This document shows positions 17,190 to 26,012 of a DNA stretch of 40,340 bases, piece by piece. Numbering within the stretch: position 1 is the stretch's first letter; every line of letters starts with the position of its first letter. The DNA lies in contig JAHEQB010000105.1 of NCBI GenBank assembly GCA_019561555.1, positions 1 to 40,340 on the forward strand. The letters run 5' to 3'. A program made the translations under genes and the position numbers. This DNA comes from Methanothermococcus sp. SCGC AD-155-C09. GTDB taxonomy: Archaea; AGJL01; Methanococci; Methanococcales; Methanococcaceae. Under the pieces are notes generated by a model that was not told where the DNA came from, searched no databases, and was given only the letters and a program-made list of their open reading frames with translations.

Positions 17190-17781
17190 TTTTTTCACCA
17201 TGGGGGAATAGTAGGCAATTAATAATAATTAATAAATAAATAATAAAAAAAATACTTAATTAATTTTTATTTTAAATTTATGAATTTAATATTAAATTTT
17301 TTAATTATTTCTTTTAATTTGTTTAAAATAAATTTTAAATAAAAATTTTATTTCTTTATTTTTATAATTTTTTAATTTCATTTATATATTTTAATAAAAG
17401 GATGTAATTTCTAAAAAATATCTTGAGGTATGGCCTTGGTTTCATTTTTAAAGTTTTTTCATTTGGTTATTTGTTAAAATAAAGTAAGATTTTTGATCCC
17501 ATATCGATTGTGGATTGTGATTATTTTATATATTTAGATTTAATAATTTATTGGGATTTAGATTAATTAAGGAATTTTATTTGGCTTTATTGTGTCTTCC
17601 TTATAATTTTTCTTTATTTATTTTATTTAATTAATTTTTGGGTTGTATGGTTTAAAATAAGGAAGATTATCAAGTCGCAGGTCTTTATATAGAAGTGCCC
17701 TTATCATAGGTTCGAGATAGAAAGGTTTATATAGGAGAAGATACAACCTTCTTTATAGTAAAATAAGAAAAATTCCCATCT
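17190..17781 (+). promoter_or_regulatory. CRISPR leader with probable promoter
   Basis: A 592-base gene-free AT-rich region directly before the first repeat. Two TATA-like boxes are seen: CTTTATATAG (17692-17701) and GTTTATATAGG (17725-17735). The second predicts a transcription start near 17755-17760, about 25 bases before the first repeat, so the array should be transcribed on the plus strand. Position at the end with perfect repeats supports leader identity. Confidence 0.65.
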
Positions 17782-20700
17782 GTTAAAATCAGACCATTGT
17801 GGGATGGAAACGGGGAGAAAATAGAAAAAATAGCCACAGGGACCTTGTTAAAATCAGACCATTGTGGGATGGAAACTCTCTTTTGTTAAATATCTCGAAG
17901 TTTGTGTTATTGCATGTTAAAATCAGACCATTGTGGGATGGAAACACATTAATATACCCTCAAAAAATAAATTTGAGGGTATGTTAAAATCAGACCATTG
18001 TGGGATGGAAACAATAAAATTGTTGCAACTTTTATATTTAATATACAAACGTTAAAATCAGACCATTGTGGGATGGAAACAAGGAATGTAATATTTATCT
18101 CTTTGTTTTTTACAATAGAAGTTAAAATCAGACCATTGTGGGATGGAAACAATGTAAAAATCTAATAATAGTTCATCTTCTTTACAATGTTAAAATCAGA
18201 CCATTGTGGGATGGAAACTATGGTTAAGTAAGTTAATAGGTTAATAATAACCTGTTATATGTTAAAATCAGACCATTGTGGGATGGAAACCTTTTTCTCC
18301 CAATGATATTAATGCTATTGCATTACTGGTTAAAATCAGACCATTGTGGGATGGAAACTTTGGGATAAGTAAATACTATTATTATAAATTTTATTTTCTG
18401 TTAAAATCAGACCATTGTGGGATGGAAACTTTGTTGGTTGCTCTTCCCTTGCCACTTTCTTTAATGCCAAATGTTAAAATCAGACCATTGTGGGATGGAA
18501 ACTTAATAACTTTAATGCCTTCCCGTATGGTATTAATCCTGTTAAAATCAGACCATTGTGGGATGGAAACTTAATAGAAACTCTGATATCTGCAAGAGAA
18601 CCTTCACAAGTTAAAATCAGACCATTGTGGGATGGAAACATATCTATTTTCAAGGTATCTTCTGAAATATTTTTTACGTTAAAATCAGACCATTGTGGGA
18701 TGGAAACACTTATAGTAGGGTTCTTTGTTTGGAGGTGGTTTTTATAAATGTTAAAATCAGACCATTGTGGGATGGAAACCATTACACTCCCGTCCATAAG
18801 GTTATCCAGGCGGGAGTGTTAAAATCAGACCATTGTGGGATGGAAACCCGCGCTATGTTTTTTTGTTAAAATTATAGGTAAATAATGTTAAAATCAGACC
18901 ATTGTGGGATGGAAACCAAAGAATCTTGCTTATTTGTATTTTGCATTTTTTTGTTAAAATCAGACCATTGTGGGATGGAAACATAGATGTTGTAAGTAAA
19001 ATAGTTGGGCATAGTGATGTTGTTAAAATCAGACCATTGTGGGATGGAAACTTTAAACTTAAAAAAGTCATGGAAGCAAAAAAGAAAGTTAAAATCAGAC
19101 CATTGTGGGATGGAAACAAATTAAATTTAGGAATCGGACATAATTCAAACCAAGTTAAAATCAGACCATTGTGGGATGGAAACAAATAGGGGTATCGAGC
19201 ACTTTATCTGCAAGTTTCATTGTTAAAATCAGACCATTGTGGGATGGAAACTGGCTCATTTACCAATGCCCCAATTGATGTAGAATATGTTAAAATCAGA
19301 CCATTGTGGGATGGAAACTTTATTTCTGCATTTATTTTATTCCTATCTTTTGACTTGTTAAAATCAGACCATTGTGGGATGGAAACGAAAATGATATTTG
19401 CACTTGTTCAGTAGATTTTAACGTTAAAATCAGACCATTGTGGGATGGAAACCAAGTTCTAGAAGTAGTAGTTCCTCCTCAAGTTCTAGTTAAAATCAGA
19501 CCATTGTGGGATGGAAACTCTATTCACCCCTTAGAATAGACATTAAGACAGCAGCAAGTTAAAATCAGACCATTGTGGGATGGAAACCATGTAAATACCG
19601 ACATAGGCGTGATTATCTAAGGGTTTAGTTAAAATCAGACCATTGTGGGATGGAAACTAGATAGGCACAAGACTTGCAACACCAGATAACAAGTTAAAAT
19701 CAGACCATTGTGGGATGGAAACTATTCTATGAACTTTTTACCTTTTGATTGAGCACGCCTTTGTTAAAATCAGACCATTGTGGGATGGAAACTATTCAAA
19801 AAAGAATTTAGATTTAAGAGTATGAATATTTAGTTAAAATCAGACCATTGTGGGATGGAAACCCAACCATTTTACAAATGCTGTACTCTCATTAATTAGA
19901 GTTAAAATCAGACCATTGTGGGATGGAAACTTACAATATGGAGCAATAAATACATTAAACATTGATATGTTAAAATCAGACCATTGTGGGATGGAAACAT
20001 TTCTTCCCATCTACGGTAGTTATTACCACATTGCCAGTTAAAATCAGACCATTGTGGGATGGAAACTTTTTCTACATCATCTGCTACGAATGGGGAAAGA
20101 ACAGTTAAAATCAGACCATTGTGGGATGGAAACAATAAATAAATACAATATTGGATTGGAATTTATTAAGGTTAAAATCAGACCATTGTGGGATGGAAAC
20201 TTAATTATTTTATTTTTTTCTTCATCAGTATATAATTTGTTAAAATCAGACCATTGTGGGATGGAAACTCTTTAATTTTTAAGAATTTAAATAATGATTG
20301 GAAGGAGTTAAAATCAGACCATTGTGGGATGGAAACACTTGGAGGCGAGATACTAAAAAGGTTCTTCAGAGAGGAGTTAAAATCAGACCATTGTGGGATG
20401 GAAACCAAGAGCAACAACAAGAGCAATTAATACAATAAGTATGTTAAAATCAGACCATTGTGGGATGGAAACATAAAATTAAAAGAATTTTCATTGTCAA
20501 TTATATATTCATTATCACGTTAAAATCAGACCATTGTGGGATGGAAACGCAATTATCTTATCATTGAGCAATTTAAAATAAGAGTTAAAATCAGACCATT
20601 GTGGGATGGAAACTATTTAATATCAAGATTTTCTACAAATAAAGTAAATATGTTAAAATCAGACCATTGTGGGATGGAAACTCTATTATATTTTTAACAT

Positions 20701-20990
20701 CCTGTATTGAATTCATTAGGTTAAAATCAGACCATTGTGGGATGGAAACTATCTTTTATTTTTTATTGTTAAAATCAGACCATTGTTGGATGGAAACTAT
20801 TATAATAATTAATATTATCTTATTATTTAATTTAAGTTAAAATCAGACCATTGTGGGATGGAAATATGATTATGTAAGTATCTCGTATAAATTTTTTCAC
20901 GTTAAAATCAGACCATTGTGGGATGGAAACACATGTTTCTGGAGGAACATATTCTGTAATTTAGTTCCTGTTGTGTTAAAATCAGACCAT
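17782..20990 (+). CRISPR. CRISPR array, 47 full repeats plus a broken 48th
   Basis: The 30-base repeat begins GTTAAAATCAG and ends GGGATGGAAAC. I place repeats at 17782, 17847, 17916, 17983, 18051, 18121, 18189, 18261 and so on, at 65-76 base spacing, up to 20901. Spacers are mostly 35-43 bases. All repeats are identical except the 45th (20768, one G to T change) and the 46th (20836, final C to T); the last (20975) is broken after about 17 bases. Degeneration at the far end and the AT-rich leader at 17190-17781 orient the array left to right. The GTTAAAATC...GGATGGAAAC repeat resembles type I repeats of methanogens. No cas gene is in the window, so processing and interference must rely on a locus elsewhere. 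Confidence 0.97.
20750..20767 (+). repeat. Abnormally short (18-base) CRISPR spacer
   Basis: Between repeat 44 (ends 20749) and repeat 45 (starts 20768) there are only 18 bases, TATCTTTTATTTTTTATT, against 35-46 elsewhere. The following repeat carries the only internal substitution in the array. Confidence 0.85.
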
Positions 20991-21071
20991 TTACAAGCAA
21001 AGGGAATAAATCGTAAAAATTCCGAAGGAATTTTGAATTGTGGAATATTTTTGTGATTATGGAATGGAAAC
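20975..21071 (+). repeat. Terminal CRISPR repeat split by about 65 extra bases
   Basis: The last repeat starts normally (GTTAAAATCAGACCATT, 20975-20991) but is then interrupted. The expected 3' half reappears in degenerate form as ATGGAATGGAAAC at 21059-21071. The extra DNA contains a perfect inverted repeat, AAAATTCC-GAA-GGAATTTT (21016-21034). It may be a small insertion, or the repeat's natural decay next to unrelated trailer DNA. Confidence 0.55.
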
Positions 21072-21384
21072 TATTTTTAATTTATTAATTAAGAAATTAT
21101 AAAATAAAAAAATATTAATAATTTTTAATAAATTTGAATATATAAATATAAAAAACTAAATTAAAATTTTAAATTAAAAATACTTTTTTAAATTTTTTTA
21201 TAATTTTTTAAAATTAATTTTTATTTTTTAATTAAATTTTTTTATAAAACCTTTAATTTTTTTATTTTCAATATTAATTTATTTCAATAAAAGAATAAAT
21301 AAATCATAGTATTACTTATCAAATAATATTTAAATACAATTAAATTGGCATATTAGTTATTAAAGAATAATAAGGAGGGAAAAA
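21072..21384. other. AT-rich trailer/intergenic region
   Basis: 313 bases, almost pure A/T. It must contain the promoter of the downstream membrane operon; an AGTATTACTTATCAAATAAT then TTTAAATAC stretch near 21310-21335 is a candidate, weakly supported. Confidence 0.4.
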
Positions 21385-22038
21385 ATGAATATAAGAGAAT
21401 TGATTCTAAATCCAGATAACTTCTTTAAAGATCTATCAAGTAAAGAATCCTCTCTTACAACGCCGTTTCTAATAGTTCTCGCCCTTTCAGTACTTAACTC
21501 TATTTATACTTACTACGAAACATCAATAATATTTAATCTATTCCCACCAGATATGCAGAGTAAAATGTCAATAATAATGATATTCTCGATAGTATCTTCC
21601 TTTATAGGTGGGTTTATAAGCTGGTTATTAATAGCAGGTGTGATGCATCTAATCTCAATGGCATTTAAGGGAGAAGGGCCCTTTAAAAGAACATTGGGAT
21701 TTATAGGCTATGGATTCTTACCAAATCTAATAGGATCCTTAATTACTATTTTAGTAGGTTATTATTTCCTCTCTAATGCTCAGGTCCCAACATTAACAAT
21801 GGAACAGTTACAAAATCCCACAGTTGCAGAGGAGGTTATATCCTCTATAATACCAAAGACTATGGTATATACTAACCTTTTAATTAATATTGCAGTTATT
21901 TTATGGAACTTAGGTTTATGGACCTATGGAATAAAATATGCAAGAGATCTGGAATTAAAAAAGGCATTTATAGTTGCATTGATCCCAGTAGTACTGTTTT
22001 TAATCTATCAGATATATGGTGTAATTAAGATGCTCTAA
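21385..22038 (+). CDS. Yip1-type integral membrane protein
   Basis: 217-residue membrane protein with about five hydrophobic spans (roughly residues 25-45, 62-88, 103-130, 160-182 and 193-214). The glycine/proline pattern GFIGYGFLPNLIG resembles the Yip1 domain family. Prokaryotic Yip1 proteins have no well-defined activity. It has a strong AAGGAGGG ribosome binding site and is the first gene of a four-gene unit; the next start is 10 bases after its stop. Context suggests a part in export or envelope organisation together with the downstream ABC system. Family call is by pattern; function is open. Confidence 0.7.
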   Translation: MNIRELILNPDNFFKDLSSKESSLTTPFLIVLALSVLNSIYTYYETSIIFNLFPPDMQSKMSIIMIFSIVSSFIGGFISWLLIAGVMHLISMAFKGEGPFKRTLGFIGYGFLPNLIGSLITILVGYYFLSNAQVPTLTMEQLQNPTVAEEVISSIIPKTMVYTNLLINIAVILWNLGLWTYGIKYARDLELKKAFIVALIPVVLFLIYQIYGVIKML

Positions 22039-22048
22039 GGTGAAGTTA

Positions 22049-23581
22049 ATGAAAAAACTCCTTATTTTTATTTTATTTTTATTTTTTTTATTATTAATCA
22101 ATCCAATAAATGCAGTGGAATTTACAGGTATTGACTACAAAAATGAATACTTGGAACCTGGAAAGACCTATGACCTATGGGTTATAATTACGCCAGAGAA
22201 GGAGATAAACAATACAGTAATAGGTGTATCCCCCTATGGAGTGGGAAGTGAGTATATCCAAATCATTAAGGGAAGGGACTATGAGGGGAATCTACTTCAA
22301 TCTGAAAAGGGAGTGGGACACTTTATAATACATATTAAAGAAGATGCTCCATCAAAGGATTATAATATCTTAGCATACTGTAATTACACAAAAGATGGAA
22401 AGAAATACTCAGATAATAGAATATTTGAAATTCCCATTAGAGGAAAACCAACACTAACAGTGGAAAATCCATCAGTGATAAATGAGGGAATAAATAGGAT
22501 CTATATAAAAATAAAAAATAAAGGAACAGGGATAGCCCAGAATATAAAAATAAAATTCGAAGAAGGAAACAATATATATGCACTATCAGAGGGATATATT
22601 AAATATTTAAAACCTGGTAAAACAGGGACAGTAGAGATAAAGGTCTATGGAGAAAATAGTGGCATAGCAAAACTACCCTATACCCTTACCTATAGCAATC
22701 CCTATAATGACCTCCAACTGGTAGATAAAAGAGAAACTGAGAGTAGGAAATCAAAAACAATAACCTACAACTACAAAAATCAGAAGACAGTTGAAGAGAG
22801 TGGAAATTTAATATTCAAGATAATTCCAAATGATGCTATTGACTTAAATGTGAAGGACTGCTCTTTTCCTGTTGGAAAGGTAAATAACTTTACTTTATCT
22901 ATTAAAAACAATTATAAAGACAGTAAATTCACTGTAATTATTGGGAAATACTACATAGGGAATAATCAGAAAACTCTATCTATTAATTATGGAGAAATTA
23001 AAAATATAACATTTAACATTAAAGTGGAGGAAATGGGAGTTAAGGAGATTCCAGTAAGGATAATCTTTGGTGGAAATGAAATAGAGAGGAATATATCCGT
23101 AAATATTATTGGAAAAGTAGATTTAGTTTTAACTGGCGTAAATGTTGAAGGAATAACTGAAAAAACCATAACTGGGGATTTATCCAATATTGGGACAGAT
23201 AAGGCAAAGAGCGTATTGATAAGTGTTAAAAAAACAGAGAGGGTAATACCACTGAGGCCCTATGAAAACTACTTTATAGGTACCTTAAATCCTGATGATT
23301 ATGGAAGTTTTGAACTCCATGCTAAGGTAATAAATGAAACAGATTCAATTCCAATAGTTATTCAATATAGGGATGAAAATAACAATTTAATCAAAATTGA
23401 GAAAAATATAAGTATTAAAAACCTAATAAACCCTAACCAAAGCCAGGAAAATAATGATTATATACCCTTAATAATTGGAATATTATTTATTGTCGGTGTT
23501 TTATTTTTATTATATTGGAATTTTTTTAAGAAAAATAAAAAAATAATAATAAAAAATAACAAAAATAATAGAGAGGTTTAA
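22049..23581 (+). CDS. Membrane-anchored surface protein with CARDB/NEW3-like domains
   Basis: The protein (510 aa) has a signal peptide (about 1-22, MKKLLIFILFLFFLLL...INA), a long extracytoplasmic beta-rich region with several CARDB/NEW3-like repeats (for example KIKNKGTGIAQNIKIKF, SIKNNYKDSKFTVII, GDLSNIGTDKAKSVLISV), and one C-terminal membrane span (about 474-495) followed by a Lys/Asn-rich cytoplasmic tail. Such COG1361-like proteins often accompany archaeal MacB/FtsX exporters and may present or capture the exported molecule. The start at 22049 is preferred over a GTG at 22040 because GGTGA precedes it at normal spacing. The stop abuts the next gene's ATG directly. Confidence 0.75.
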   Translation: MKKLLIFILFLFFLLLINPINAVEFTGIDYKNEYLEPGKTYDLWVIITPEKEINNTVIGVSPYGVGSEYIQIIKGRDYEGNLLQSEKGVGHFIIHIKEDAPSKDYNILAYCNYTKDGKKYSDNRIFEIPIRGKPTLTVENPSVINEGINRIYIKIKNKGTGIAQNIKIKFEEGNNIYALSEGYIKYLKPGKTGTVEIKVYGENSGIAKLPYTLTYSNPYNDLQLVDKRETESRKSKTITYNYKNQKTVEESGNLIFKIIPNDAIDLNVKDCSFPVGKVNNFTLSIKNNYKDSKFTVIIGKYYIGNNQKTLSINYGEIKNITFNIKVEEMGVKEIPVRIIFGGNEIERNISVNIIGKVDLVLTGVNVEGITEKTITGDLSNIGTDKAKSVLISVKKTERVIPLRPYENYFIGTLNPDDYGSFELHAKVINETDSIPIVIQYRDENNNLIKIEKNISIKNLINPNQSQENNDYIPLIIGILFIVGVLFLLYWNFFKKNKKIIIKNNKNNREV

Positions 23582-24280
23582 ATGATAGAACTTAAGTACA
23601 TTACAAAATCCTATAATATGGGGGGAGAGGTAATTTATGCCCTGAAGAATATAAATTTAAAGATAAAAGAGAGGGAGTTTGTAGCAATTATGGGACCAAG
23701 TGGAAGTGGAAAATCCACTCTATTGAATATTATAGGATGCTTAGATAGGCCAGACCATGGGGAAATATATATAGATGGTATAAAAATCAAGGATCTTAAT
23801 GATGATGAATTAACAGGAATCAGGAGAGACAAGATTGGATTTGTATTTCAACAGTTTAACCTAATACCTCTTTTAAATGCATTGGAAAATGTTGAAATTC
23901 CCTTGATTTTTAAGTATAGAAACACACTATCTGAAAGGGAGAGAAGGAATAGGGCAATAGAATGTTTAAGGATGGCGGAATTAAATGAAAAATTTGCCAA
24001 TCATTATCCAAATCAATTAAGTGGAGGACAGCAGCAGAGGGTATCCATAGCAAGGGCATTGGCAAATAACCCCCCAATTTTACTCTGTGATGAGCCTACA
24101 GGAAGTTTAGACTCAAAAACTGGAAAAAGAATATTGGAATTATTAAAAAAGTTAAATAACAATGGAAAAACTGTTGTAATAGTTACCCATGATCCATCTG
24201 TGGCAGAATATGCCCATAGGGTGATTCATCTAAGGGATGGGGTAATAAGTTCCATTTCTTCCATTGATAAAAAAGTGTGA
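23582..24280 (+). CDS. ABC transporter ATPase, MacB/LolD type
   Basis: The energy-supplying cytoplasmic subunit of a MacB/LolCDE-type transporter. The protein (232 aa) has Walker A GPSGSGKST (38-46), Q-loop FVFQQFNL (87-94), signature LSGGQQQRVSIARAL (146-160), Walker B ILLCDEPTGSLD with catalytic Glu171, and H-loop VTHD (His203). Its subfamily is the one that pairs with FtsX-like permeases and powers extracytoplasmic movement of lipoproteins, peptides or drugs rather than import. It is flanked without gaps by the surface protein and the permease, so one operon is certain. Confidence 0.95.
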   Translation: MIELKYITKSYNMGGEVIYALKNINLKIKEREFVAIMGPSGSGKSTLLNIIGCLDRPDHGEIYIDGIKIKDLNDDELTGIRRDKIGFVFQQFNLIPLLNALENVEIPLIFKYRNTLSERERRNRAIECLRMAELNEKFANHYPNQLSGGQQQRVSIARALANNPPILLCDEPTGSLDSKTGKRILELLKKLNNNGKTVVIVTHDPSVAEYAHRVIHLRDGVISSISSIDKKV

Positions 24281-24284
24281 AATT

Positions 24285-25388
24285 ATGTATCTCATGATGG
24301 CAAAGAGAAACCTAAGGAGGCATATTTTAAGAAGTGCCTTGGCATTGTTAGGTATTATTATAGGGGTTATGACCATTTCCTCCTTGGGGATTTTGGGAGG
24401 GGGATTAAAAGAGGGAATATCTGAGAACTTTGAAGGGATGGCAAATTTAGTTGTCCTATATCCTAACCCTGAGGAGGGGTATTCCTATTTTACAAAAAAA
24501 GATGTGGATATGTTAAAAAAATTAAAGTGCATTGTAATTCCCATATCCTTAAGAACTGATGTTGTATATATTAAAGAAAAAAATAAAAGGACCTATGCAG
24601 CAATATATGGAATAAAAAAAGAGCACATAGGATATTTAAACTTAGATACTAAAAGTAAATTAACAGATACAACAGTTTATGTGGATAGTTTTTTTGCCAA
24701 TACTCATGATGTTGATGTTGGAGATAGAATACTCCTGAGAAATATATCCTTTAGGGTGGAAGGCATCTATAATAGTTCTTTTTTTGTAATATCTCAAAAT
24801 TCAGTGCTTTTATCGGAAAAAACATTTAAAAGATTTTATGGTGATAACTACTCCATGATAGTTCTTTATGTAAAAAATAAAGGGGACATTAATAAAATAA
24901 AAAATGAAACAGAAAAGATTATGAATAAAAAAGAAAAAAAGATTATTATTCTATCCATGGATAAAATTCTCCAATCAATAAATGATGTTATGAATAAAGT
25001 ATCTCTTTTTTTAATGGGTATAGGGGGAATATCCCTATTGGTTGCTGGAATTGGAATTGGAAATGTAATGTTAATGAGTACAGTTGAAAGGACAAAGGAA
25101 ATTGGTGTTATGAAGAGCATTGGTGCATCTAAAAGAGATATAATAATGTTGTTTCTCTATGAATCTTTAATATTGGGAGTTGTTGGAAGTGTTATTGGGG
25201 TATTGTTAAGTTTGGGGATTGGTTATTTAATTGTTCATTATGTACTAAACTCCTCCATAACTATGGAAAGTTTAATTTACCCATTTTTGGGAGTTTTATT
25301 TGGTGTTGGAACCTCTATAATTGCATCACTTTATCCAGCGTATAAGGCTTCAAATTTAGATCCAATAAAGGCCTTAAAGAGTGATTAA
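24285..25388 (+). CDS. ABC transporter permease, MacB/FtsX family
   Basis: The membrane subunit partnering the ATPase upstream. The protein (367 aa) has an N-terminal span (LGIIIGVMTISSLGILGGGL region), an extracytoplasmic MacB-periplasmic-core-like domain (about 45-230), and three C-terminal spans with the FtsX signature TKEIGVMKSIGASKRDI between the first two; it ends YPAYKASNLDPIKALKSD as usual for the family. The start is set at 24285, four bases after the ATPase stop; in-frame ATGs at 24294 and 24297, or one at 24264 overlapping the ATPase, are possible. Substrate unknown. Confidence 0.92.
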   Translation: MYLMMAKRNLRRHILRSALALLGIIIGVMTISSLGILGGGLKEGISENFEGMANLVVLYPNPEEGYSYFTKKDVDMLKKLKCIVIPISLRTDVVYIKEKNKRTYAAIYGIKKEHIGYLNLDTKSKLTDTTVYVDSFFANTHDVDVGDRILLRNISFRVEGIYNSSFFVISQNSVLLSEKTFKRFYGDNYSMIVLYVKNKGDINKIKNETEKIMNKKEKKIIILSMDKILQSINDVMNKVSLFLMGIGGISLLVAGIGIGNVMLMSTVERTKEIGVMKSIGASKRDIIMLFLYESLILGVVGSVIGVLLSLGIGYLIVHYVLNSSITMESLIYPFLGVLFGVGTSIIASLYPAYKASNLDPIKALKSD

Positions 25389-25729
25389 TATAAGGTTTAT
25401 GTTGATTAATTTTATAACCATAATATTTCGTAAATATAAATATTACCATTTTATATTATTAAAAATCTATATGTGGGATTATAAGCAAAAATAAACTAAT
25501 TTAATAAAAATAACAAATAGTATAAAATTTATCATTTTAAAAAAATTAGTATAATAGGAATAAAAATGAACAGTAAAAATAAAAAAATAAAATCTACAGG
25601 TGTATTAAATAAATAATAATTAAAAAAAATAATAAAATAACTATTTAAAAAAATTAAAAAATAATTAAAATAAATAATAATAAATTAAAATTTTAAATAT
25701 TTAAAAGAGCAGATATATATAAAAAATAA
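25389..25729. other. AT-rich intergenic region
   Basis: A/T-rich DNA after the transporter operon with no gene or clear site. It leads into the repeat-family copy at 25730. Confidence 0.4.
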
Positions 25730-25945
25730 AAACCCTACTATTATTTTCCATGAATGCTCCTAAGCACTGAAGGAAGAATAGATTTCTTTATAAAACCGGC
25801 ATTATAAACTTCACATCATGTTAAAGTAGATATGGACTTGAAAGCATTCTCTTTTAATGTTTATCCTTTTCATTGTTTTTAGTATTATCCCATGTTTTAG
25901 TTATTATGTTAAAATGTAAGTTTAAAATGATATAAATAATATAAA
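25730..25945 (-). repeat. CAGTGCTTAGG-family intergenic repeat, copy E
   Basis: The core GCTCCTAAGCACTGAAGGAAG (25766-25786, here on the plus strand) matches copy F at 35640-35670. Both are followed by a GGCATTATRAA block. The stretch ends with AAGTTTAAAATGATATAAAT, a degraded version of the AAGTTTAAAATACTATG end seen in copy B. It lies just upstream of larC. Confidence 0.5.
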
Positions 25946-26012
25946 TAAAATTTTTTATATTAATAAAAATAATTTTAATTATATTTTATTTTAAAAATTA
26001 AATGGGATAAAA

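Noticed and set aside
17500-17530. Degenerate CRISPR repeat in the leader (GATTGTGGATTGTGATT)
   Set aside because: Only a short match to part of the repeat; not enough to count as an additional unit.
17799-20426. Many open frames on both strands with recurring KIRPLWDGN or FPSHNGLILT peptides
   Set aside because: They are translations of the CRISPR repeat in different frames, not proteins.
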